A stretch of 64,000 bases of DNA from Datisca glomerata. Its lineage: Eukaryota > Streptophyta > Magnoliopsida > Cucurbitales > Datiscaceae. Positions 48,085-60,185 of this stretch are shown piece after piece (positions within the stretch are counted from its first letter, which is position 1; every line of letters starts with the position of its first letter). The translations under genes and the position numbers were made by a program. Under the pieces are notes generated by a model. The model searched no databases and was not told the DNA's origin. It saw only the letters and a list, made by a program, of their open reading frames with translations. Where the stretch lies: assembly GCA_003255025.1 (NCBI GenBank), contig QANY01008782.1:686659-750658 (forward strand). Direction: 5' to 3'.

Positions 48085-48582
48085 ATTGATTTTAATATTG
48101 ATAAAAGTTGGATTGAAAAATCTCGAGTTAGTCAAGATTAACTTAATAGAGTTGAGGAGTTTCTTGATTTTATTTTTGAAAGAGTTTCTGTAGAGGGTAA
48201 GATTTTGTGTCCATGTAAACGTTGTGTGAATACGCTGGGGATGAATAGGGAGAGTGTGCATGGGCACTTGGTGTGTAATGAGTTTTGGATTGGTTATACA
48301 CGTGGTTTTTTCATGGTGAATCCATATTATAAAATTCAAATGGAGAAGAATTTAATGAAGGAAATGTGAACCATACATCTGTGTATGAAGCTTGTGCATG
48401 ACTTGTTGCGTGATGCATTCGGAGTTGTGGATAATGAGAGAGGAATAGATGATTTACAAACAGAACCAATTGCTAATAATATGAGTGAACAACTAAATGA
48501 TGCTCAACACGCAGATGTGAAAGATTTCCCTAACTTAATTAGAGATAGTAATGAACCTTTATATCTTCCTCTTTTTTGGTAG
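48085..48582 (+). pseudogene. CACTA TNP2 transposase, N-terminal (Transpos_assoc) fragment
   Basis: DKSWIEKSRVSQD, VEEFLDFIFERVSVEGKILC, CPCKRCVNTLG and VHGHLVCNEFWIGYTRGF form the Transpos_assoc domain that precedes TNP2. Then LVHDLLRDAFGVVDNERG and LIRDSNEPLYLP match the following linker. Stops occur at the ends of segments and the sequence ends before the catalytic region. Confidence 0.75.
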
Positions 48583-49238
48583 ATTTTAACTTAAAATCAT
48601 GAACTTCAAGAGGAGGTTTGATATTGATTGGTTGAAGGTTAAGAGGTTTAGCTTTCTTTGGACCTTTGTCTCGTTGCCCTTCAATTTTATCATGTATATT
48701 GTCTACCTGTTCCTCAATACGAGTAAGTTGGTTACCTACGGTTTGGAGGAAAAAGTTAGTATAATTTATTATGTTTGATTAAAGGTACAATATCTTTGAC
48801 CTTTAGGGTTTCTTGTCGATTGGGTTGTTCGAAAATCTCAACATAAGGAGAGATGACTAACAGTTTAGTACTCTCATTACTTGGAGCAAGCTCTAAGGAT
48901 AATGGTGGAGGATGAATAGCCTGGAAAAGCTTGACAGTTATTGTTATCCAATTCTTTTGAATTCATGTTAAGACTTTTATCTTATCTCTATCAAGAATGG
49001 ATACTTTGTCAGTAAAGTCGCAATACCATTCTGGGAAGGATCTAATAGTTTGGTTTTTCCAGATATGGTAATAGTACTGGTCTTTGAGAGTTTTTAACTA
49101 CTGAGGAGTATGGGATTTAAAATACCATAATCAGAATTCTTGGTATTTATCTTGCATAAAATCCTGGTTTAAGTGCTTGTGCAATTCACTATTGGGTGTA
49201 AAATTCTTCGATCTTCAAATCCAAGAACTTCAATTAAG
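48583..49238 (-). pseudogene. Orphan retroelement/pararetroviral-like ORF, not identified
   Basis: On minus: NFTPNSELHKHLNQDFMQDK, LKTLKDQYYYHIWKNQTIRS, FPEWYCDFTDKVSILDRDK, FQAIHPPPLSLELAPS, FFLQTVGNQLTRIEEQVDNI and PKKAKPLNLQPINIKPPLE. It has a W/Y-rich core, a coiled-coil-like segment and a basic tail, a layout like the unknown ORF of the caulimovirid block, but no shared motif is certain. It lies between the broken CACTA and the broken Copia RT. I do not recognise it. Confidence 0.4.
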
Positions 49239-51410
49239 ATTGCCATTCAGAAAAACAGTCTTGACGTCCATATGCCAGATTTCATAATCGAGGGCAGCAG
49301 CAATGGATAGGTGGATCGAATGGATTTAGGCATGGCTACCGACGAGAACGTATCCTCATAGTCTATACATTCCTTTTGGGTGTAGCCATTGGCTACAAGC
49401 CTAGCTTTGAATGTCTCTACATTTCCATTCAGACTTCTCTTTTTCTTATACATCCATTTACACCCTACTGGTTTTACACCTTCAAGAGGATCTACAAGTT
49501 TCCAAACTCCATTCGAGTACATTGATTGTATATCAACGTTCATGGCTTCTTGCTATAGATTTGCTTTAGGACTGGCCATGGCCTGTGAGCATGAGACATG
49601 TTCATCATGATCATTATGTGATTTAGGACTACTGTTAAGGCATCTCCGTAAGACATGTACCTATCAGGCTGTCTCACAACCCTCCCACTACGTCCAGGCT
49701 CCATAGGCTCTCGCCCCAGCTGTGGTTCTTCCATTATTGAATCAAAAATAGTTCTTGATTGGGGGTTCAATGTCCTCCAACTCAATAATTCCTCTAGTAT
49801 AAGAGTGCTTCTCAGTTTCAAACTTCTTACATAGTCTTCTTCCAAAAAATGAGCATTCGTGCTAACGAATGTTTTCTTGTCAGTTGGATTATAAAAGACA
49901 CATCCCTTCGTTCCTTTGGGATATCTCACAAACATGCATAATTCTGATCGACTAACCAACTTTCCTGTCTTCTGTTTCAGAACATGTGCTTGACACCCCC
50001 ATATTGTAAAGTGGTTGATGGATGACTTTCGTCCATTCCATCTTTCATATGACGTGCCAGGCACCATCTTTGACGGAACATAATTCTGAATGTATACTAC
50101 TGTTTCCAAGGCATATCCGCAGAATGAATCTAGGAGGAATAAATAACTCATCATTGATCTAACCATATCCATCAGAGTTTGATTTCTTCTCTCTAACACA
50201 CCATTTTGTTCTAGAGTGCTAGGTGTTGTAAAATGACACAGAATACATTATTTCTTAAGAAAGTCTTCAAACTCTTTTAGCAAGTGCTCTCCACCACGAT
50301 CAGATCGTAGTGTTTTAATTTATTTCTCTAATTTATTCTCAACCATACTCTTATACTCTTTGAACTTTATAAAGGTTTCAGACTTTTGGTGCATTAGATA
50401 AACATGTGCAAAACGTGAGTAATCATCAGAAGTTTACAAAGTATTCATAACCTCCTTTTGCTTGGATATTTAATGGCGCACATACATCACTATGTGCGAG
50501 TTCAAGGTATTGAGTGGCTCTTTCACCCTTCGCTGAAAAGGATCTCTTTGTCATTTTGCCTTCTATGCAGGATTTATATTTGGGTAGTGATCCCACACTT
50601 AAAGTTGGCAATGGACCATCATATGCAAGTCTTTTAATCCTGTCCAGGCTAACATGGCCAATATATAAGTTGCCACAAATATGTTAGATCGATTGAGTCA
50701 GACTTCAACATTTTACTATCCCTTTGTGAAGCGACATTCATTTCATTGGAACATATTATTGGCACTATTGGTTTTACATAAAACAATTTATTTATCAAAT
50801 GTGTTGTAGTGATCAAGCAGTCATTTCTAAAAATACCAATATCTTTATCAATGAAATTCAAATTGAATACTTTCTCAATTAAACTAGCTATTGAAATAAG
50901 GTTCTTCCTAAAAATCAGGATACAACAAACATCACGTAAAACCATAAAACTATTATCAAATGACAATTTAATAGTTCTCATAGATACAACCGATATTTTT
51001 TGCTCCATTTCTTTAATAGAAGCTGAACTCGCCCTCGTCAAGCTTCTAATTTCAAGTCGGCTTTTTAGCTTTCTTCAGACCTTTCTTATGTTTCCTTTTG
51101 GCGCCAGAGGTGGAAGGCTTACTTTCAGTAAAGTTTGCATCTCCAGTGTTCTTCTTGCCCTTCAGAAATAGGGTCTCAGCAGCTTACCGTTCCTTTATCA
51201 GCTCAGGAAGTGAGTACCTCAACTTATTCATCGAATAGTTAAGTTTGAAGTTTTTAAAAGTGTCAGGCAGAGTCTCAAGGATCATATCAAATTGTGTCTC
51301 ACTATCTACCTCAGCACCTATGATCTCCATCTCATTCAGATAACTATTGATAAGCATCATATTTTCTCTACCATGAGTTCCAAGTTTCATCTTGCAGTTC
51401 ATGAAGTTTT
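49239..51410 (-). pseudogene. Copia-2: 3' part of gag, pre-integrase, integrase, RT start
   Basis: Read from 51402: gag core (GAEVDSETQFDMILETLP, MNKLRYSLPELI) and a Lys-rich tail. The zinc knuckle and protease are deleted near 51045. A pre-integrase block follows (KNLISIASLIEK, IFRNDCLITTTHL, 51041-50649), then integrase (CAPLNIQAKGGYEYFVNF, ERRNQTLMDMVRSMMS, WGCQAHVLKQKTGKLV) and the start of the RT ([30 protein letters not shown]), ending at the DVKT.FLNG motif near 49240. The remaining RT and RNase H are missing. Confidence 0.85.
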
Positions 51411-53261
51411 TGTTAGAATATGTCCATAAAGTAGCATGTCATAACTATTTATTTGTATTTAGTTATTTCTTAGACATTAGTATTATTGAATTCTTATGAA
51501 TTAATTGAAAGTTTTATTAAAGTATGTTTATAAATTATTCAAGTCCTGAAACGTTCATCGATGAATGAAGAGTGAAGATAGAGGCGTCTCCAGACGAACT
51601 CTTTTGAAAAAGTTCAGAACGATATTCATAGTCTTATGATCGAATGGACAATCGAATCTGATTACAACTGTTAGGTTCAATCAATGAATGCCAGTCTTGG
51701 GGCATGAGAGTGAAGACTCAAACGGTTAATCTAGATATGTTATGATCTTGTTGAATAGATCGATAACAAATTAGTTTAGAGCCCAAAACGGTTTACTTAG
51801 CTCTAAATCTAATTGTTACACTTTTAAGGTTATTTTCATAATTGCTTTAATCCGGAGGTGAATACGTAGCTTGACTTAGTTAGTTGAAATCTTTGATATG
51901 TCAAATGAATGATTTCAAATTCGCGGGCAATACCTTGGTTGTTGGGATTGTAATTCAATTAAGTTGGAGTTACGTGATTCACAGATATGAAAATTCGTTG
52001 TTAGATTACGAAAGCAACAATATCACCTCATACATTATTGATGGGTGTGTGAATAAATTAACCTGGTCAGGTATTCAATGAATTGAGTCATTGATTAAGA
52101 CTTGTGAATTGTACGAGACAATTCACTATTATGTCTTTCTTATTCACAGTCAATAAAAGCTACTGATATTTAGATGGGTGTTATGTTAAAATATTTTGTG
52201 GACCGTGAAAATAAAAAGGATTTATTTACACCAACAGAAAATGTAGCGCACATGAATTGAGAGTTGATTCGACATCGAACCTCTAGTGGAGTCGTACGAT
52301 TTCATGATTAAATATGTTGAGAATTTATGGAGATAAATTCGTCAGGTATTTGAATCCTTAATTTTATTTATGTGGGTCCATTCGGTCTGAGAAATAGCTC
52401 ATGAGAACATGAATAAAGAAACGAAGTAAATTGGATCAAAGTGTGTTTTGGTGCCAATGCATATTTCCTACACCTATATATGATGGGTGATGTCACTTAA
52501 TTAGTAGTGTGATAATATGTATTCAAATTAATTAGTATATTATTTTCTAATTATTAGATAATTAGTAAATAAAAATAAATAAATTAACTAATTGATAATA
52601 ATCAATTAAATCTATCAATTAGATTGATGAATTTCGATACAACTCAAACTCTATGAAATATTACAATTTTCAGCAATTATGAATATATGAGTATATTTGT
52701 AAATATAAAAAATCACATTTTATCAATATCTAATAGCAATCTGATTGCAGGATGGTTATTGGATGAGATATAGTTGCTTGTTAACAAAGTAAAAGAGAAA
52801 AACATTTTCCTCTCCCTCACTGTTACCGCTGAAAATTATATTGAAGGAGAAATTTTTTGATTTTTCTTCATCGATCATTTTGAGAGCCCACACTCAAATT
52901 TCTTCACAAAATTCTTGGGAGATATTTTTTGAAATTAACGGGTGGTTGTTGGTGGATAAAATTCACAAATCGTTCTTGGAGTTCAATTGCGTGATTCGGA
53001 TCTCGAAGCCTGAAGAACACGAAGAACGCTCGAAGGAATTTTGTAAGTTCAGAAATTTTTCGATACAAGGTATAGGTGAAAAATTGTTTCTAACATTATC
53101 TTATCGTTTAATGTCGTATATGCATAATCGCACAGTGTTTAGTTTTAAGTTTTTTAATTTAATTAAATAAGTTAATTGGAAATTTTTTTGATATTCCACC
53201 CATGAACCGTTCGCGGTTCAAACTTATTTTTAATTAATTTTAAAACCAATTGGTCCCAACA
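51411..53261 (+). repeat. Copia-3 family LTR A (1851 bp)
   Basis: TGTTAGAATATGTCC...GGTCCCAACA, aligned along its length with 58032-59834. It sits in the minus-strand gag of Copia-2, with GTTTT before and GTTTC after (5-bp target duplication, one mismatch). Confidence 0.85.
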
Positions 53262-53611
53262 GTTTCGCACAACATCTTGTTTGGCTTGACGACCCTTGTT
53301 TCAAACATTCGGTGGTGTTCAACATCATATCAGTGGCGGTTTCCATGTTTTGATGCTGTTGTTTGCAACACATTGTTAATAGAAGTGAAGATGTATCATC
53401 TGGCGATCTAATTAGAACGCAGCCAAAAAGCATAATCATCATTTTTCTCTTGAGTCGATTCAACAATAGGCTCGATGGGACAAAGGGTGGTGAGCTCGAA
53501 CTTGTGCTTTTCTACTATTAGTACGATATCAAGATTACGTTTCCAATCCACGTAATTTTCACCAGTAAGTTTGTTCGTGTTTAAGATAGTTGAGAGTGGG
53601 GTTATCGACAT
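53262..53611 (-). pseudogene. Copia gag N-terminal part (minus)
   Basis: ATG at 53611: MSITPLSTILNTNKLTGEN, YVDWKRNLDIVLIVEKHKF, then FWLRSN. After frame slips it ends at the QxxVRN position where the LTR joins. It would continue as 51410-51184 if the LTR were absent. About 85% similar by eye to 59835-60185. Confidence 0.8.
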
Positions 53612-55120
53612 GATTATTGAAAAGAATAAATAAAGTGGAGTAAATAAATGCTCAATCATTTAGGAAAGTATGATGTGTAATACAAATACTTAAATATTTA
53701 AAAATCTGAAAAAAATATCTCTTCCATGATGTTACGATCAACAACGATAGCTTGTCTCATCTAAGGGAAACATCCAAGCTACCTCCTATCGCATCGAGAC
53801 TCCTCTCGTTTGGTTAATGCATCTCAAGATGTGACTACATCTAGCTTAACCAATCACCAATGGTTTTGATCACCTTAACCCCATTGACTAGCCCTTATGA
53901 GGGATTCCAATGTGCTTCGGTCTAAGTATTTAATCAACGCATCGGCTTTAAAGGTTGCCATAAAGTTACAGTCCGTCTAGGGATGGTCCTACCTCACCAC
54001 TCCTTTACAAGCTTTAGCTTTTTAAGCAACTCGCTGACTCAAAGTGACACGATTCTTAAGTTTCTCTCACTGACGAAAGAACTGCTAGGGCACCTTTAAA
54101 TAATTCCTCGTGCCACGATCAAGTTTACGTTGGAGATCTTGGGAATGTTTCAACGTAAACGACACTCCCACTTAGTTTTTGAAAAAATAATTTTTTGTTT
54201 TTTTCAAAAATTATAACTCTTTATTAATTTGGAAAAAACAAGTTTCGAAAATTATAAACTTTTATAAAATTTAAATCACAATTTAAAACTTATAACTTTT
54301 ATAAACTTCACATTGTATTTTAATTATAACGTATTATAAATTAAACCAAAATGATGCATGCACATGCTACATGGCATTTTGATATTGGCATATCTCATAT
54401 TTCTATATGACATGTTATACGATGATCCGAGATTAATAATAAATCATCCATTAAAAATTAACTTCTCTATTGACTAATTTCTAATTACAACCCATAAAAG
54501 ATTTATAAATAAATAATAAATAATTTAATCACTAGTCTTTATGACGTCTGTAATTATCTCATTATCCTTCACGAAGCACCACCAAATTTTATAACTCTTT
54601 ACAATAGTACAGTCCCACTTTAAATTTTGATCAAAACCTTTTAATAAGGAAAACTATTTTTCTAATTAAATAATCCCTTTAAAATATTTTTAAAATTTAA
54701 AATTTAAAAGATAAAAAGATAAATGGATAATTATATTTTATATTTAAAACTCAAAAGATAAAATAGATAAAAAAATATAACTATCCGTTTTGAATTCAAA
54801 ATCCAAAAGATAAAAGGATAAAATAGATAATTATTTTTTAAAATCAAATTTCAAAAGATAAAATACATAAATGGAGGATAATTATCTTTTAAATATCTTA
54901 TATTATATATTTTGAACTTTAATTATCTTTTATTTGTTAAAAATCTAAAATTCAAAATTTGAAAATTTAAAGATAAAAGATGAGATTAGGGTTTTTTGCA
55001 AAACATTATAGGGTTTTCTAAACGCTAAATGTTATCACTTAGGGTTTCACAAACCATAGTCACCATATAGGGCACTTTAGCAGACAACATGAGGAGGTGT
55101 GGCATGGCGGTGGGCGGCGA
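53612..55120 (-). other. Copia untranslated leader (minus), arm 1
   Basis: Homologous to 60186-61705 (same orientation) and, inverted, to 55205-56547. Landmarks: ATGATGTTACGATCAACAA, CGTCTAGGGATGGTCC-like, many AAAAGATAAAATAGATAA repeats (54700-54900) and TTAGGGTTT near 54985. Confidence 0.75.
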
Positions 55121-55204
55121 CAGCGTGACCGGTGACCAGCGATGGCACTGGCCAGTGGTACTGTTCTGGCGCCTGTCACCGCCACTATCCGCTATTGTAT
55201 TCAA

Positions 55205-56547
55205 CATGGTTACTAGGGTTTGTGAAATCCTATGAGATAACAATTAGGGTTTAGGAAACCCTGTGATATTTCGCGATAACCCTTATCCTATTTTTTGATA
55301 TTTTAAATTTTAAACGGATAAAAGATGATTTTGATATCAAAGTTAATTATCTATTTTATCTTTATATCTTATGAATTTTGAATTCAAAAGATAATTATCA
55401 ATGCTATCTTTTTATCTTTTATTTTTTTTTAAAAGGAGGATAATTAATCAGATTATTTAATTAGAAAAATAGTTTTCCTTAATCAAAGGGTTTTAATCAA
55501 AATTTAAATTTTGAATTTTTGAAATTTGAAATTTGAAATTTGAATTTGAAATTTGATTTTATAATAGGAATGGTCATTTGTAAAGAGTTACAAAGTTGTG
55601 GGACAACTTGAATGACATATAGACAATTACTGACGTCATGAAGATTTATTTATAAATAAATAAATAAATTTATTTATTTTTTTGGGTTGTAATTAAAAAT
55701 GAGCCGATAAGGAGGTTAATTTTAAAAGTATAATTTAATTTTAATCACGCACATCATATATCATGTCATATAGAACTAGGGATATACCAATATTAAATTA
55801 CCATGTAGCATGTACATGCAACATTGTAGATTAATTATAATGGTTATAATTTAATTACAATGTAAAATTTGTAATAGTTATGATTTAAAATTAAATAAAG
55901 GATTTATAAATTTCATCACGTTTTTCAAATTAATAAAAGTTATGTTTTGAAAAACAACAAAAAATCCAAAGTTTTTTACAAACTAAGTGGGAGGGACGTT
56001 TACGTTGAAATGTTTCCAATGTCTCCAACGCAAACTTGATTGTGACACGTATAATGATTTAGAACCTCCCATAGCGATCCTCTCTTCAATAGGAGAAACT
56101 TCAGTGTCGTGTCACTTTGAGTCATCAAATTACTTGAGAAGCTAAGACTTTTAAAGGAAGTGGTGTGGTAGGACTGTCCCATAGACGGACTGTTAGTCCA
56201 TTGCAACTTTTAAGAGTCAATGTGTTGGTTAAACACTTAGATTGAAGTACATTGGAATCTCCATTTAGGGGCTAGTCAATGGGGCCAAGGTGACCAAAAT
56301 CATTGGTGATTGGTTAAGCTAGATGTGGACACATTTAAGCATTAACCAAATGAGAAGAGTCTCGATATGATAGGAGATAGTTTAGACTTCATCCCTCGAT
56401 GAGACAAGCTATCATTTTTTATCATAACATAATGGAGGAAATAGTTTAATGGTTTTTTTAAATATTTAAGTAGTTGCATCATACATCATACTTCCCTAAA
56501 CAATTGATCATTTATTTACACTGCTTTATTTATTCTTCTCAAAAATC
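55205..56547 (+). other. Copia untranslated leader (plus), arm 2
   Basis: Inverted copy of arm 1; the two meet head to head across a GC-rich spacer of about 85-120 bp (55110-55205). It runs straight into the gag ATG at 56548. Confidence 0.75.
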
Positions 56548-58025
56548 ATGTCAATATCCACTCTCTTAAGTATTCTTAACACGAACAAATTTACTGCTGA
56601 AAATTTTGTTGATTGAGAAAAAAATCTTGATATCGTGATGACGGTAGAAAAATACAAGTTCGTGCTCACTACTCCTTATCCCCTTGAACCTATTGTTGAA
56701 TCGACTCAAGAGAAAAATGATGCTTATGCTTTTTGGCTGCGTTCTGATGAGACCGTCAAATGTTACATCTTGGCAGTTATAAGCAATGTGTTGCAACAAC
56801 AGCATCAAAAATTTAAGACCATCGCTGATATGATGTTGAACATCACCGAAATGTTCAGATATCAGGGTCGTCAAGCCAGATAGATAGTTGTACGTAACTT
56901 CATGAACTGCATAATGGAACCTGGAACCTCTGTCAGAGAATATAGGATGTTGATCATAAGTAATCTGAATGAGATGGAGATCATGTGTGCCGAGGTTAAT
57001 GGTGAGACTTAAGTGGATATGATCCTAGAGACTTTGCCTAGTACATTTAAGAACTTCATGCTTAATTATTCGATGAATAAGCTGAAGCACTCACTTCCTG
57101 AGTTCAGGAAGGAGCTGTAAGCTGTTAAGACTCTGTTTCTGAAGGGCAAGACGAAGTCTAGAGAGGCTAACTTTACTGAAAGAAAGCCTTCCACCGCTGG
57201 CTCTAAAAGAAAACATAGATGAGGTCTTAGGAAAGCGAAGAAGCAGAAGCCAAGAGCTGCCAAAGGTAAGAACACCGCGATAATAGGTAAGTCAAAAGAC
57301 AAATGTCATCATTATGGAGCTGCTGGTCATTAAAAATGCAACTGCCCAAAGTAACTCAAAAGGTAGAGATCTAAAGGCATAGTAATGGTTACTGAGGTAT
57401 GTTATGTATCTGACTCTACTTTTTCTTGGATTGTAGACTTTGCAGCTGCTAACTATATCTGTTGCTCCTTTTAGAGGTTCAAGGAAGTCAAAAGGCTTGA
57501 CGAGGGCAAGTACAACTTCTGTTGGGGTAATGAAGCACTAATATCGGTCGTATCTGTGAAAAATTTTAAATTATATTTTGAGAAACATTTATTATTTTAC
57601 GTGATGTTTATTATATCCCATTTTTTTAGAAGAATCTTATTTCTATTGGTGCATTAATTGATCAAGGATTTGATCTTAAATTCATTAAGAAAGATATTAA
57701 TATTTTTAGAAATGAATGCCTAATTACTATTGCACGCATGTTTAATAAATTATTTCGCGTAAAACCAATAGTTCCAATGATATTTGACAGTAAAGTGAAT
57801 AATGATTCATAAACAGATAGTATAAGGTTGAAGTATGACTCAACCAATCTAACCTATTTGTGGCACTTACGCCTTGGGCATATAAGCCTGGACAGGATTT
57901 AAAGACTTGTGAATGATAGTCCTTTATAAACTTTAAGTGTGAGATCACTACCCACATGCGAATCCTGTATTGATGGCAAAATGACCAAGGATAAGAGATT
58001 GTACACGCCTACTTTAGTCCAAGTT
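56548..58025 (+). pseudogene. Copia-3 gag, zinc knuckle, protease and pre-integrase; rest of pol deleted
   Basis: MSISTLLSILNTNKFTAEN, KCYILAVISNVLQQQHQ, EPGTSVREYRMLIISNLNEM, KCHHYGAAGH with a stop in the zinc knuckle, SWIVDFAAANYICC (protease, DSG lost), IFRNECLITIARMFNKLF and LTYLWHLRLGHISLDRI (zinc-binding pre-integrase). It ends at CTCVESCIDGKMTK-like sequence and joins a polypurine-like CCAAGTTGGAGAT before LTR B. Integrase core, RT and RNase H are missing. Many stops. Confidence 0.82.
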
Positions 58026-58031
58026 GGAGAT

Positions 58032-59834
58032 TGTTGGAATATGTCCATAAAGTAGCGTGTAATAACCACTTATTTATATTTAGTTATTTCTCATATATTA
58101 ATATTATTGAATTCTTATGAATAAATTAAAAATTTTATTAAAGTGTGTTTATAAATTTCTCAAGTCTTGGAACTTTCATCAACGAACGAAGAGTAAAGAT
58201 AAATGCATCTTCAGACGAACTCTTCTGAAAAAGTTCAGAATGATATTCGCAGTCTTAGGATTGACTGAGTAGTTGAATTCGATTATGACTGTTAGGTTGA
58301 ACCAATGAATTCCAAGCTTGGGGCATGAGAGTGGAGACTCAAACGGTTAACCTAAACATGTTATGATCATGTTGAATAGACCGATAATAAATTAGTTTAG
58401 AGCGCAAAACCATTTACTTAACTCTAAATCTAATTGTTACATCTTAAGTGTATTTTCATAATTACCTTAATCCTGAGGTGAATATGTAGCTTGACTTTGT
58501 TAGTTACAATCTTTGATATATCAAATGAATGAGTTCGAATTGGCGGATAACACCTAAGCTGTTAGGATTGTAATTCAATGAAGTTGGAGTTACGTGAGTC
58601 ACAAATATGAAAATTTGTGGTTAGATTACGAAAGTAACAATATCACCTTATGCTTATTGATATGTGTGTGAATAAATTAACCTGGTCATGTATTCAATAA
58701 ATTGAGTCATTGTTTAAGATTTGTAAATTGTACAAGACGATTCACTATTATGTCTTTCTTATTTACAGTCAATAAAAGAATTAGGAAAATAATAACAAGA
58801 TGGGTAAAACGGTAATTTTATATTCCACTCTTGTTACTGATATTCACGATGGATATTATGTTAAAATATTCTGTAGACCGTGAATATAAAAAAGGTTTAT
58901 TTACACCAACATAAAACGTAGCGCGCGTGAATCGAGAGTTGATTTTGCATCGAACTTGTAGTGGAGTCGTACAATGTCAGGATTAAATAGGTCAAGAATT
59001 TATGGAGATAAATTCACTGGGTATTTGAATCTTTAGCTTTGTTTATGTGAGTTTCTTCGGTCTCAGAAATAGCTCATGAGAACCAGAATAGAGAAACGAA
59101 ATAAATGAGATCAAAATATGTTTTGGTGCCAAGACATATTTCTTACACCTCTATGTGATGGGTGATATCAGTTAATTAGTAGTGTGATAATATGTATTAA
59201 AATTAATTAATTTATTATTTTTTAATTATTATATAATTAGTAAATAAAATAAATAAATAAATTAATTGANGATATATTTGTAAATATCAAAAATCATATT
59301 TTATCAATATCTAATAGGAATCTGATTACAGATAGATAATAGATGAGATACAATTGCTTGTCAACAAAGCAAAAGAGAATAACATTTTCCTCTCCCTCCC
59401 TGTTGCTGCCGAAAATTATATTAAAGGGAAAAATTTTAATTTTTCTTCATCAATCGTTTTGAGAGCCCACACTCAAATTTCTACACAAAATTCTCGTGAG
59501 ATATATTTCTAAAATTAACGAGTGGTCGTTGGTGGATGAAATTCACAAATCGTTCTTGGAGTTCAAGTGCGTGATTCAGATCCCGAAACTTGAAGAACAC
59601 AAAGAATGCTCAAAGGAATTCAACTAGTTCAGAAATTCTCTGATACAAGATAAGGTGAAAAAATTGTTTCTAACCTTATCTTTTTGTTTAATGTCGTATA
59701 TACATAATCGCACGTTGTTTGGTTTTAAGTTATTTAATTTGATTAAATAAGTTAATTGAATTTTTTATATTTCACCCACGAATCGTTCGTGTTCAAACTT
59801 GTTTTAATTAATTTTAAACCAACCGGTCCCAACA
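58032..59834 (+). repeat. Copia-3 family LTR B (1803 bp)
   Basis: TGTTGGAATATGTCCATAAAG...CCGGTCCCAACA. An N at 59270 lies where about 120 bp present in LTR A (about 52600-52710) is absent. It is followed by GTTTC and minus-strand gag, exactly as LTR A is. Confidence 0.85.
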
Positions 59835-60185
59835 GTTTCGCGCAGCAGCCTGTTTAGCTTGACGACCCTGATCTTCAAACACTTCGATGATGTTCAACAT
59901 CATATCAGCGACAATTTCCATGTTTTGATGCTATTGTTGCAACACATTGCTAACAGAAGCCAAGATGTAACATCTGGCAATCTCTTCAGAACGCAACCAA
60001 GATGCATAATCATCATTTTCCTCTTGAGTCAATTTAGTAATATGCTTAAGGGGACAAGGGGTGGTGAGCACGAATTTGTGCTTTTCTACCGTTAGTACGA
60101 TATCAAGATTATGTTTCTAATCCAAGTAATTTTCACCAGCAAGTTTGTTCGCATTTAAGATAGTTGAGAGTGGGGATATCGACAT
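59835..60185 (-). pseudogene. Copia gag N-terminal part (minus), second copy
   Basis: ATG at 60185. Same reading as 53611-53262, with independent stops and frame slips. It stops at the identical gag codon at the LTR border. Confidence 0.78.

Larger units (their letters stand above)
46828..48582 (+). mobile_element. CACTA (En/Spm) element, 5' part
   Basis: CACTACAAGAAAAATGATTT at 46828 is the canonical CACTA terminus, inserted into the LTR. Subterminal GGCGGT/ACCGCC motifs follow (46853-46945), then a TNP2 N-terminal remnant. The 3' end is not found; the element stops near 48582. Confidence 0.85.
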
